64,000 nt of DNA, taken from NCBI RefSeq assembly GCF_016031655.1, contig NZ_JACCHQ010000003.1, positions 309,827 through 373,826 on the forward strand, given 5' to 3'. Source of the DNA: Bradyrhizobium glycinis (GTDB lineage: Bacteria; Pseudomonadota; Alphaproteobacteria; Rhizobiales; Xanthobacteraceae). This document shows positions 33,177-41,502 of this stretch, piece after piece. A program made the position numbers and the translations under genes. Position 1 is the first letter of the stretch. The number at the start of each line of letters is the position of its first letter. Below the pieces are notes generated by a model. It did no database searches. It was given only the letters and a program-made list of their open reading frames with translations, and was not told the origin of the DNA.

Positions 33177-34522
33177 TCATCCCTGCTCGAGGCGCTCGGG
33201 CTTTGCGCGGAAATCGAGCAGCACGATCCAGAAGCAGATCAGCGCGCTGACGAGGAGGATGAAGGTGCCTTCGATCGGCGCACCCAGAAGCGAGACCAGT
33301 GCCGGAAAGGCGAGGCCGACGCCGAGAATGGCGGCGAGCGCCAGGGGCGGAAGATCGACGATGAGGATCGCGGCATAGAGCGCGAGTTCGAAGAAGGCAT
33401 ATTCCTTCAGACGCGGCGAGCTGAGATAGAGCGCGAACATGGCGAGCACCGTGATGCGCATGGCCGTGCGGGGGTGATCCATCAGCCAGCGATCGAGCTG
33501 CGCCAGGAGCGGTGCCCCTTCCCGCACACGAGCGCGAGTGCCGCGAACGCATAGGCCGCCAGCATCGCCGGCTTGCCGTCACCGAAGCCGGCCTGGACCA
33601 TGAGGTCGCGCGCCAGCAGCAAGAGCGACGGATTGGTCTCGACGAGGCCGACAGCATGCTGGCCGGGAATCTGTCCCGCGATCGCGAGCAGCCAGCTCGC
33701 GAACAGATCGGGATACAGCAAGCGCGATAGCGCGAGCGGCAAGGCGAAGGCGAACGCTGCCGCCGCGATCAAGGCCAGCTTGCGGCCGCGCGGCAGCGGC
33801 AGGAAATAGAGCGCCGCCAGCACCGGGACGAACACCAGCTTGAACGAGGTCACCAGGCCGAGCAGCGTCGCGCCGGCGATGCGCTCGGCAAAGCTCGAAT
33901 CTCGTTCGGACGCGAGCGGACGAAGCAGGAGCTTCAGCGCGATCGCGGTCAGCACTCCGCTCAGCAGCGCAAAATTCCCCGACGCCAGCACAAATTCGAA
34001 ACCGACGAACGCGCCGAGTGCGCAGAGCACCTTCAAGCCAGCATCGCGTGCGCTCGCAGGCGTTCGGCCAAGGCCGGGCAGAAGCAGCCCGCAGAGCACG
34101 GCGAGGACGAGAAAGATGCTCCTGTAATGATCGAGCAGAACGCCGCCCGCGCAGAGGGGACGGAAAACGTCCAGCGTCACCGGCAGATAGGGATAAGAAT
34201 ACGTGGTGCCCTTCAGGTTCTTGACGAAGTAGGGATCGAGCCCTTCGGCATGCGCATCGACCGCCGCGCAATTGACCCGCACGTCCCAGCCATATGGTAG
34301 GTCGAGCGAAGCATCGTTGGCGAGATTGCCGAGCACCAGCAGCGCCGTCAGCGCGACCACGCCGGCAAGCCAGACGTTGCGCCTGCCAGCCTTGGCCGCA
34401 GGCAACCATCGTGCTGCACCGGATATGTCGGACACGGGCGAGACCCTGTTTGGCCTGGATTCTTCCGGCGCCGTTGCGGCAGCCGGTCCGGCCACAATGG
34501 ACAGGACGGGTTGCCGATTCAT
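33177..34522 (-). pseudogene. Frameshifted membrane glycosyltransferase (GT87/DUF2029-like)
   Basis: A 346-codon frame (34522 to 33482) has many membrane segments and, after about residue 50, a periplasmic motif (PYGWDVRVNCAAVDAHAEGLDPY) typical of DUF2029/GT87 enzymes. It runs into a nonsense tail (CGKGHRSWRSSIAG). From about 33527 a second frame (116 codons, ending at 33177) continues with hydrophobic segments that look like the missing C-terminus (ALYLSSPRLKEYAFFELALYAAIL). Joining them needs one base lost or two gained in a G-rich run near 33510-33527. Either a real pseudogene or a sequencing error. Confidence 0.75.
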
Positions 34523-34761
34523 CTCTCCGGCGTGCCGCGCTCGATCTTATGGTGAATCCCTGGTTGCCGGCCCCTCCGGTGACGCAGCTACGGAAAACGC
34601 TTCGATGTGCACGGCGATGCGGTCGAGGATGACCATCGGCCGGCGACGGGCTCTCACCTGTTTTTGACCGCTCCTGCCCCGCCTGCCAGCCATCCCGAAA
34701 CATGGGTTGTGCAACGCAGCACCGGGGCTAGATAAGTCGTTCGATTGCGGGGGTAAGCTTC

Positions 34762-36012
34762 TTGTCCGACGTCAATGCCGACGGTTGGGTGTCCTCGGGA
34801 CACCGCCCGATGGGTTTTCCAGAATTCGTCATCGTGATCGCGTCCATCATGGCGCTGAATCCGCTCGCGATGGACATGATGCTGCCGGCACTGCCCAATA
34901 TCGGCGCCGCCTTCAAGATCCCCGTCGAGAACCATCTGCAACTGGTGCTGTCGACCTTCCTGATCGGCTTCGGCGCCGGCCAGTTCGTCATGGGTCCCCT
35001 GTCGGACCGTTTCGGGCGCCGGCCGGTGCTGCTCGGCGGCATGGCGGTCTACGCGGTGGCGAGCGTTCTGGCGGTCGCCGCCCCCTCGTTCGAGACGCTG
35101 CTGCTGGCGCGTGCGCTCCAGGGGCTCGGCACCTCGGCGACACGCGTGATCGCGACCTCGATCGTGCGCGATTGCTATGTCGGCCGCCGCATGGCGAGCG
35201 TGATGTCGCTTGCCATGATGGTGTTCATCGCGGTGCCCGTGGTCGCCCCCTCGTTCGGACAGGCGGTGCTGCTGGTGACGGCGTGGCGCGGCATCTTCGT
35301 GGTGCTGATGCTGTACGGCCTGCTCGCACTCGCATGGTGCGTACTGCGGCTGCCTGAAACTCTTCCTCAGTCCGAGCGCCGATCGCTGGCGCCCGCCGAC
35401 GTGCTCTCGGCGTTCCGGCAGACTGTGACCCATCGCCAGACCATCGGCTATGCCACCGCCGCCGGCAGCGTCATCGGCGCACTGTTCGCCTATGTCTTCT
35501 GCGCCCAGCAGGTCTTCACCGGCATCTATCATCTCGGCCATTACTTCCCGCTCGCTTTCGCCGCGATCGCCGCCGGCACCGCCGTCGCCGGCTTCCTCAA
35601 TGCGAGGCTGGTCGGCCGGCTCGGCATGCGCGTGATCTCGCATGGCGCGCTGACGCTCTACACCGCCGTGGCCGGCGTGATGCTGCTGACGGAAAGTCTC
35701 GGCTTGCTGCCGCTCGCCTTGTTCATGGTGCTCTCGGCCCTGATGATGTTCTCGTTCGGCATGATGGTCGCCAACTTCACTGCGCTCGCGATGGAGCCGC
35801 AGGGCCACATCGCCGGCACCGCCTCTTCGCTTTACGGCTCGATCACCACGCTGATCGGGATCGTGGTCGGCATGGCGATCGGCCAGAGCTTCGACGGCAC
35901 GCTGCTGCCGTTCTCGATCGGCTTCTTCCTGTCGACGCTGGCGGCGCTCGCGATCGTGCTGGTGGTCGAGAAGGGACGGCTGTTCAAGCCGCATCATCGT
36001 CCCATCGCGTGA
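34762..36012 (+). CDS. Bcr/CflA-type multidrug efflux MFS transporter
   Basis: The 416-residue protein has about twelve membrane segments, the motif GPLSDRFGRRPVLL (about 78-91) between segments 2 and 3, and the Bcr/CflA style start PLAMDMMLPALPNIGAAF (about 35-52) with ARALQGLG. Such proton antiporters export drugs or small molecules such as chloramphenicol or bicyclomycin in the family. The start is TTG at 34762; it is divergent from the glycosyltransferase gene. Confidence 0.88.
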   Translation: MSDVNADGWVSSGHRPMGFPEFVIVIASIMALNPLAMDMMLPALPNIGAAFKIPVENHLQLVLSTFLIGFGAGQFVMGPLSDRFGRRPVLLGGMAVYAVASVLAVAAPSFETLLLARALQGLGTSATRVIATSIVRDCYVGRRMASVMSLAMMVFIAVPVVAPSFGQAVLLVTAWRGIFVVLMLYGLLALAWCVLRLPETLPQSERRSLAPADVLSAFRQTVTHRQTIGYATAAGSVIGALFAYVFCAQQVFTGIYHLGHYFPLAFAAIAAGTAVAGFLNARLVGRLGMRVISHGALTLYTAVAGVMLLTESLGLLPLALFMVLSALMMFSFGMMVANFTALAMEPQGHIAGTASSLYGSITTLIGIVVGMAIGQSFDGTLLPFSIGFFLSTLAALAIVLVVEKGRLFKPHHRPIA

Positions 36013-36037
36013 GGAACTTCCCTCTCCTCTCGATGTT
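36013..36037 (+). promoter_or_regulatory. Near-consensus EcfG-type promoter
   Basis: GGAAC (36013-36017), 16 bases, TGTT (36034-36037) has one mismatch to GGAAC-N16-CGTT. It would start RNA near 36044, upstream of the 45-codon ORF at 36067. It begins immediately after the MFS stop codon. Confidence 0.4.
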
Positions 36038-36057
36038 GTGCTGCAGCAATCGAGAGG
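36026..36057 (+). other. Hairpin overlapping the ribosome site of the small ORF
   Basis: Arms CCTCTCGAT (36026-36034) and ATCGAGAGG (36049-36057) are perfect, with a 14-base loop that is itself partly palindromic (TGCTGCAGCA). The right arm contains GAGAGG, the presumed ribosome site of the ORF at 36067. No T-run follows, so it is not a good terminator. Whether it is in the leader depends on the start site. Confidence 0.55.
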
Positions 36058-36066
36058 AATGCCGAG

Positions 36067-36204
36067 ATGGAACAAGAGAGCAGACTAGATCAGCCCGCGA
36101 CGGAACTCGAGCAGCCCACTTTGCAGCACGCCGAAGAGCGGCCAGACAGAAACCTGCCATTCGCAAGTGAAGGGCTTGAGCAGGTGCGCGACAGCCACTG
36201 CTAA
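36067..36204 (+). CDS. Small acidic 45-residue protein (putative)
   Basis: The ORF encodes 45 residues (starts MEQESRLDQPATELEQ, ends EQVRDSHC), rich in Glu and Gln, with no membrane segment. GAGAGG lies nine bases before the ATG. A near-EcfG promoter at 36013 suggests a stress-related small protein. A perfect hairpin (36026-36057) could hide the ribosome site. Too short for homology recognition by eye; the coding status is a hypothesis. Confidence 0.45.
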   Translation: MEQESRLDQPATELEQPTLQHAEERPDRNLPFASEGLEQVRDSHC

Positions 36205-36236
36205 CGCAAATTCGCGCAAGGAATCATTCAAAAGGA

Positions 36237-36267
36237 AACGGCGCCGCAGGAAACCTGCGGCGCCGTT
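36237..36267 (-). terminator. Terminator of the peptide-binding protein gene
   Basis: A perfect 14-bp stem AACGGCGCCGCAGG (36237-36250) / CCTGCGGCGCCGTT (36254-36267) has a 3-base loop. On the minus strand it is followed by TTCCTTTTG, and it lies 27 bp after the stop of the 36295-37902 gene. On the plus strand it could also end the small ORF's RNA. Confidence 0.8.
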
Positions 36268-36294
36268 CGCTTTACTGGAACCAGGTGTCCCCGC

Positions 36295-37902
36295 TTACTC
36301 TGACTTGTCGACGTTCCAGAATACCGGCGTCGCGGGACCATCCAGCACGCCGTTCAGCGACTTGCGCCAGCCGCTCGCGATGAGATACTGCCCCAGCGGG
36401 ATGTAGATCACCTGCTCATAGGCCTGCTTCTGGATGTCGGCGGCGATCTTCTTCTGCTCGTCGACCGAAGCCGCGCGGACGAAGGCGTCCTTGAGCTGCT
36501 CGATCTTGGCGTCCTCCGCCCAGCCGAACCAGCCCTTCTTGCCCAGGCCGCTGATCGAGAGATTGGCGATCGGGTTGGAGACGTCGGCTGCGACCCAGTT
36601 GGTGAAGAACATGTTCCAGCCGCCTTCCTTCGGCGGCTTCTGGCTCGCGCGGCGGCTCACCACCGTCTGCCAGTCGGTCGCCTGCAGGTCGACCTTGAAG
36701 CCAGCCTCGCGCAGCAGCTGGGCCGCCACGATCGGCTGTGCCTTTAGCGTCGTGACATCGCCGGGAGCCATGATCACGATCGGCGTGCCGTCATAACCGG
36801 ACTCGGCCAGTGCCTTCTTGGCTTCCGCCATGCCGTTCCCCTTCACCAGGGTCTCGGAGCCCACATCGGTCGCGAGCGGCGTGTCGCACACGAAGAAAGC
36901 GCCGCAGATCTTCTGGTACTTCGGATTGCCGACCAGCGCGTCGAGCACGTCCTTCTGGTTGATCGCCAGCAAGGCAGCCCGCCGCACCTTCACGTTGTCG
37001 AACGGCGGATGAAGGAAGTTCATCCGGCCGAGCGTCTGAAAGCCGAACTTGTTTAGGACCTCGATCTTGAGCTCCTTGTTCGCTTCCAGCACCGGCAGCA
37101 TGTCGAAGGGCAGGTTCTCCATGAAGTCGATGTCGCCCGACTGCAGCGCATTCACCGCAGTCTGCGAGTCCGGCATGGTGAGCCACTCGACGCGGTCGAC
37201 CTTCACCACCTTGCCGCCGGAGGTCCAGCTCGCCGGCTCCTTGCGCGGAACGTAATCGGTGTTCTTGACGTAGACCGCCTTCACGCCGGGCTGGAATTCG
37301 CCCTGCACGAACTTGAAGGGGCCCGAGCCGATCTGCTCGGGAATCTGCTTGTCCGGCGGCGTCTCCGCAAGGCGCTTCGGCATCATGAAGGCGACGCGCG
37401 AGGACGGCTTGCCGATGGAATCGAGGACGAGGCCGTAGGGCTCCTTCAGCTTCAGCGTGATGGTCTTGGCGTCGGTCGCCTCGATGCTGGCGGTGAAGTC
37501 CATGAGCTTCTGGCCCATGCCGTCGACCGCGGCCCAGCGCTTCAGCGAAGCGACGCAATCTTCGGCCGTCACGGGCGTGCCGTCATGCCACTTCAGGCCG
37601 TCGCGCAGCGTGAAGGTGTAGGTGAGCTTGTCGTCGGAGATCTTCCAGTCCGCCATCTGCGGCTGGACCTTGAAGTTCGAATCCGTGGCCACCAGCGTGT
37701 CGTAAACCATGTAGCCATGGTCGCGCGTGATGTAGGCCGTGGTGAAGATCGGGTCGATGATGCGCAAATCCGAATGCATCACCGCCGTGAGGGTCTTGCC
37801 GGCCGCAAGCACTGGCGTGGCCAGCGCGGTCGAAAGAGCGACGACCGACAGCGCAATTGTGGAGGCGAACGCGCGAGGCCCCCGGCGCATGAAGTGGAAC
37901 AT
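36295..37902 (-). CDS. Dipeptide/oligopeptide ABC transporter substrate-binding protein (family 5)
   Basis: The 535-residue protein has a signal peptide (about 1-34, ending PVLAAGK) and the SBP_bac_5 fold, with LTAVMHSDLRIIDPIFTTAYITRDHGYMVYDTLVA near the start and KWHDGTPVTAEDCVASLKRW. AGGAGA precedes the ATG at 37902; an in-frame extension to 38205 is ignored. It is transcribed away from the peptidase/permease genes, which lie on the plus strand and are the probable partners. It should bind peptides or similar compounds in the periplasm. Confidence 0.9.
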   Translation of the reverse strand: MFHFMRRGPRAFASTIALSVVALSTALATPVLAAGKTLTAVMHSDLRIIDPIFTTAYITRDHGYMVYDTLVATDSNFKVQPQMADWKISDDKLTYTFTLRDGLKWHDGTPVTAEDCVASLKRWAAVDGMGQKLMDFTASIEATDAKTITLKLKEPYGLVLDSIGKPSSRVAFMMPKRLAETPPDKQIPEQIGSGPFKFVQGEFQPGVKAVYVKNTDYVPRKEPASWTSGGKVVKVDRVEWLTMPDSQTAVNALQSGDIDFMENLPFDMLPVLEANKELKIEVLNKFGFQTLGRMNFLHPPFDNVKVRRAALLAINQKDVLDALVGNPKYQKICGAFFVCDTPLATDVGSETLVKGNGMAEAKKALAESGYDGTPIVIMAPGDVTTLKAQPIVAAQLLREAGFKVDLQATDWQTVVSRRASQKPPKEGGWNMFFTNWVAADVSNPIANLSISGLGKKGWFGWAEDAKIEQLKDAFVRAASVDEQKKIAADIQKQAYEQVIYIPLGQYLIASGWRKSLNGVLDGPATPVFWNVDKSE

Positions 37903-38168
37903 AGAAAGTTCTCCTGACGTGAAACTGTTCAAAGGCGGATTATTGGTTGAGCATCCGGTTCGTTCTTTGGGCGAACTAACCTCATGCAATGCCTTCGTCT
38001 TTCGAGACTTGCAGACAGTGCCGAGCGCGTCAATCCAGTTTCGTTGCAAGCCCTTGCGGCGCATGCACGGGCTCCAAAGGGATCGATTTGGCTCTACAAC
38101 ACCTCCACTTGTCCTGCCCGCGTCGATGCAATGCGCGTTCCATCTTTCCGAGCTCGAGAGACATTGAG

Positions 38169-39299
38169 ATGAATCCTGCCAATCTTCCCTTTGATTCCGA
38201 GGCAATGCTCGAGGGCCTGCGCGGCTGGGTCGAATGCGAAAGCCCGACCTGGAACGCGGGCGCCGTGGACCGCATGCTCGATATCGCGGCGCGGGATATG
38301 GCGATCATGGGTGCGACGATCGAGCGCATCGCCGGCCGCCAGGGCTTCGGCGGCGTGATCCGCGCGCGCTTTCCGCATCCGAAGCAGGGCGGGCCGGGCA
38401 TCCTGATCGCCGGACACATGGACACCGTCCACCCGGTCGGCACCATCGAGAAGCTGAAATGGCGGCGCGAGGGCAACAAGTGCTACGGCCCCGGCATCTA
38501 CGACATGAAGGGCGGCAATTATCTCTCGCTGGAAGCGATCCGGCAGCTGGCGCGCGCGTCGTTCACCACGCCGCTGCCGATCACGGTGCTGTTCACGCCG
38601 GACGAGGAGGTCGGCACGCCCTCGACGCGCGACATCATCGAGGCTGAGGCCGCGCGCAACAAATACGTGCTGGTGCCGGAGCCCGGCCGCGCCGACAACG
38701 GCGTCACCACCGGACGTTACGCCATCGCACGATTCAATCTCGAAGCGACGGGCCGGCCGAGCCACGCCGGCGCCACGCTGTCGGCGGGCCGCTCGGCGAT
38801 CCGCGAGATGGCGCGGCAGATTCTCAGCATCGACGCCATGACGACGGAGGACTGCACCTTCTCGGTCGGCGTCGTCCACGGCGGTCAGTGGGTCAATTGC
38901 GTCGCCACCACGGCGACCGGCGAAGCGCTGTCGATGGCCAAGCGCCAGGCCGATCTGGATCGCGGTGTCGAGCGGATGCTGGCGCTGTCGGGCACCAAGG
39001 ACGACGTCACCTTCAAGGTCACGCGCGGCGTGACGCGGCCGGTCTGGGAGCCGGATGCCGGCACCATGGCGCTGTATGAGAAGGCGCGCGGCATCGCCAA
39101 ATCCCTTGGCATGGAATTGCCGCATGCAAGCTCCGGCGGCGGCTCCGACGGCAACTTCACCGGCGCGATGGGAATTCCGACGCTCGACGGCCTCGGCGTG
39201 CGCGGCGGCAATGCCCACACGCTCGAGGAGTATATCGAAGTCGAGAGTCTCGTTGAGCGAGGCCGCCTGATGGCGGGGCTGCTGGCGACGCTGGAGTGA
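38169..39299 (+). CDS. M20-family metallopeptidase (glutamate carboxypeptidase-like)
   Basis: The 376-residue enzyme has the di-zinc ligands of M20 peptidases: His83 and Asp85 in AGHMDTVHP, Asp112 in IYDMKGG, Glu146/147 in PDEEVG (catalytic), Glu in VPEPGR and His near the C-terminus in GGNAHTLEEY. A dimerisation domain is inserted at about 180-290. No signal peptide, so it acts in the cytoplasm on imported peptides or N-acyl amino acids. It is the first gene of the plus-strand peptide locus and divergent from the binding protein. Confidence 0.88.
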   Translation: MNPANLPFDSEAMLEGLRGWVECESPTWNAGAVDRMLDIAARDMAIMGATIERIAGRQGFGGVIRARFPHPKQGGPGILIAGHMDTVHPVGTIEKLKWRREGNKCYGPGIYDMKGGNYLSLEAIRQLARASFTTPLPITVLFTPDEEVGTPSTRDIIEAEAARNKYVLVPEPGRADNGVTTGRYAIARFNLEATGRPSHAGATLSAGRSAIREMARQILSIDAMTTEDCTFSVGVVHGGQWVNCVATTATGEALSMAKRQADLDRGVERMLALSGTKDDVTFKVTRGVTRPVWEPDAGTMALYEKARGIAKSLGMELPHASSGGGSDGNFTGAMGIPTLDGLGVRGGNAHTLEEYIEVESLVERGRLMAGLLATLE

Positions 39300-39311
39300 T
39301 CACGAAGCTTC

Positions 39312-39397
39312 CGTAGGGTGGGCAAAGGCGCAAAGCGCCGTGCCCACGTTTTTCCTGAGCTAAAGTTGGTGGGCACGCTCCGCTTTGCCACCCTACG
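39312..39397. repeat. Long imperfect palindrome, family E
   Basis: Begins CGTAGGGTGGGCAAAG and ends with CTTTGCCACCCTACG; the two arms are imperfect inverted copies joined by a short AT-rich centre. It lies between the M20 and DppB-like genes. I recognise this arm sequence as a widespread proteobacterial intergenic repeat. Confidence 0.85.
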
Positions 39398-39518
39398 AAG
39401 ACTGGCTGCACCGCAAAAACTGTGGCCCTCGTGGCACGGGAATTGCTGAAATGTTAGGCTGGTGGCAGAACTGACCTCTCGCGATTGCCGCCGATGACTC
39501 TAAACTGACGGATCCAAC

Positions 39519-40460
39519 TTGCTCGGATATCTCCTTCGCCGAATTCTCGCCGCCGTGCCCGTGATGGGCGTGGTCGCGCTGTTCGTGTTCCTCCTGCTCC
39601 GCCTCACCCCCGGCGATCCCGCCGCGATCCTCGCCGGCGACAACGCGACCCCGGAACGGCTGGAGCGCATCCGCGAATCGCTCGGTCTCAACGAGCCGCT
39701 GGTCGTGCAGTTCATCACCTGGGTGAACAAGCTGCTGCACGGCGACCTCGGGACCTCGCTGATCTCCAACCTGCCGGTGATGAAGATGATCGGCCAGCGC
39801 GTCGAGCCTTCGATCTCGATCGCGCTGTGCACCATCATCCTCGCTGTCATCGTCGCAGTTCCCCTGGGGGTGATCGCGGCGTGGAAGCACGGCACCTGGA
39901 TCGACCGTTTCGTGATGGGTCTGTCCGTGCTCGGCTTCTCGGTGCCGGTATTCGTGGTCGGCTATCTCCTCATCCAGGTCTTCGCGATCGAACTGCGCTG
40001 GGTGCCGGTCCAGGGCTTCCGCAGCATCTTCAACGGCTTCGGTCCGTTCTTCGAGCGCATGATCCTGCCGACCTGCGCACTCTCCTTCATCTACATCGCA
40101 CTGATCGCGCGCATGACGCGTGCGGCGATGCTCGACGTGCTCGGCGAAGACTACGTGCGAACGGCGCGCGCGAAGGGCATCAACGAGGTTGCTGTGATGA
40201 TGCGCCATGCGCTGCGCAACGCCGCCGTGCCCGTGATCACCGTGATCGGCACCGGCTTTGCGCTCTTGATCTCCGGCGTCGTCGTCACCGAGAGCGTGTT
40301 CAACATCCCCGGCATCGGGCGTCTCACCGTCGATGCGGTGCTGGCGCGCGATTATCCGGTGATCCAGGCGATGATCTTGCTGACCTCGCTGATCTACGTC
40401 GTCGTCAATCTTCTCATCGACGTCGCCTACACCCTGCTCGATCCCCGGATCCGGTACTGA
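39519..40460 (+). CDS. Dipeptide-type ABC transporter permease (DppB-like)
   Basis: The 313-residue protein has about six membrane segments, the N-terminal MLGYLLRRILAAVPVMGVVALFVFLLLRLTPGDPA typical of DppB/OppB, and the EAA loop DYVRTARAKGINEVAVMMRHALRNAAVP (about 208-235). The start is TTG at 39519. It forms a heterodimeric channel with the following permease; 18 bp separate them. Confidence 0.92.
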   Translation: MLGYLLRRILAAVPVMGVVALFVFLLLRLTPGDPAAILAGDNATPERLERIRESLGLNEPLVVQFITWVNKLLHGDLGTSLISNLPVMKMIGQRVEPSISIALCTIILAVIVAVPLGVIAAWKHGTWIDRFVMGLSVLGFSVPVFVVGYLLIQVFAIELRWVPVQGFRSIFNGFGPFFERMILPTCALSFIYIALIARMTRAAMLDVLGEDYVRTARAKGINEVAVMMRHALRNAAVPVITVIGTGFALLISGVVVTESVFNIPGIGRLTVDAVLARDYPVIQAMILLTSLIYVVVNLLIDVAYTLLDPRIRY

Positions 40461-40478
40461 GGCAAGGACAAGAACAAA

Positions 40479-41366
40479 ATGTCGGTCGATACCCTTCCCC
40501 AGTCCTCCATTCCGATCACGTCGCCGCTGCGGCCGCGATTCGGATTCCTCACCTCGACGCCGATCATCGCCACTGCGACATGCCTGCTCGCCCTGATTGT
40601 GGTGATCTCGATCCTGGGGCCGCTGATCGCGCCGCATGACCCGATCCAGCTCGCGCCGTCGCAGCGATTGAAGCAGTCCTCGGCACAATACCTGCTCGGC
40701 ACCGACGCCTACGGACGCGACCTGTTGTCGCGCGTGATCTATGGCGGCCGCGTCTCGCTGCTGATCGGCATCGGCTCGGCGATCCTGTCGATCGCCATCG
40801 GCCTTTTGATCGGCCTCGTCTCCGGCTTCTTCAAGCTGGTCGATTCCGTGATGATGCGCGTCATGGACGGCCTGATGGCGATGCCGAGCATCCTGCTCGC
40901 GATCGCCGTGGTGTCGCTCTCCGGCGCCAGCCTCTGGACCGTGCTGGTCGCGATCACGATCCCCGAGATTCCGCGCGTGGCACGCCTGGTCCGCTCGGTC
41001 GTGCTGTCGGCCCGCGAGGAGCCTTACGTCGAGGCCGCGATCTCGGTCGGCTCGAGCCTGCCGAAGATCATGTGGCGCCATCTGATGCCGAACACGATCG
41101 CACCGCTGATCGTCCAGGGCACCTATATCTGCGCCAGCGCCATCCTGACCGAGGCGATCCTCTCCTTCCTCGGCGCCGGCATCTCGCCGGAGACGCCGAC
41201 CTGGGGCAACATCATGGCCGAGGGCCGCCAGTACTTCCAGATCAAGCCGTCGCTGATCTTCTGGCCTGGCCTGTTGCTCTCCATTGCCATCCTCAGCATC
41301 AACCTGATCGGCGACGCCGCCCGCGACGCCCTCGATCCGCGCATGAAGCAGCGGGAGGGGAAGTGA
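40479..41366 (+). CDS. Dipeptide-type ABC transporter permease (DppC-like)
   Basis: The 295-residue protein has about six membrane segments, an N-terminal OppC-N-like segment (about 20-75) ending in the family motif GTDAYGRDLLSRVIYGGRVSL, and an EAA loop EPYVEAAISVGSSLPKIMWRHLMPN. It partners with the DppB-like permease. A long minus-strand shadow frame over both genes is not real. Confidence 0.92.
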   Translation: MSVDTLPQSSIPITSPLRPRFGFLTSTPIIATATCLLALIVVISILGPLIAPHDPIQLAPSQRLKQSSAQYLLGTDAYGRDLLSRVIYGGRVSLLIGIGSAILSIAIGLLIGLVSGFFKLVDSVMMRVMDGLMAMPSILLAIAVVSLSGASLWTVLVAITIPEIPRVARLVRSVVLSAREEPYVEAAISVGSSLPKIMWRHLMPNTIAPLIVQGTYICASAILTEAILSFLGAGISPETPTWGNIMAEGRQYFQIKPSLIFWPGLLLSIAILSINLIGDAARDALDPRMKQREGK

Positions 41367-41379
41367 TGCGAGTAGCACC

Positions 41380-41484
41380 GTCATTCCGGGGCGCGCCCCT
41401 TGGCGCGAACCCGGAATCCATTTCACCACTTGGATTGCGGCTCAACGGATTCCGGGTTCGCGCTAACGCGCGCCCCGGAATGAC
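41380..41484. repeat. Dispersed palindrome, family A, copy 1
   Basis: Opens with GTCATTCCGGGGCGCG and closes with CGCCCCGGAATGAC, with inner CGAACCCGGAATCCAT-type segments inverted to each other. It lies between the DppC-like permease and the fused ATPase gene. Other copies: 43165, 47554, 56757 and 58192. Confidence 0.9.
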
Positions 41485-41502
41485 GAGCGAGAGTTCTGCG
41501 GC

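Noticed and set aside
33060..33554. Plus-strand ORF starting with a MAELVDARDLKS segment
   Set aside because: This is a translation of the tRNA-Leu gene followed by antisense of the glycosyltransferase, a known type of misannotation.
34654..36075. 473-codon minus-strand frame over the Bcr-type efflux gene
   Set aside because: Low-complexity antisense shadow; the plus-strand gene has clear membrane topology and motifs.
39393..41429. 678-codon minus-strand open frame over the two Dpp-type permeases
   Set aside because: It is rich in Asp/His/Arg/Gln from high-GC antisense reading, has no domain, and lies over well-defined permease genes.
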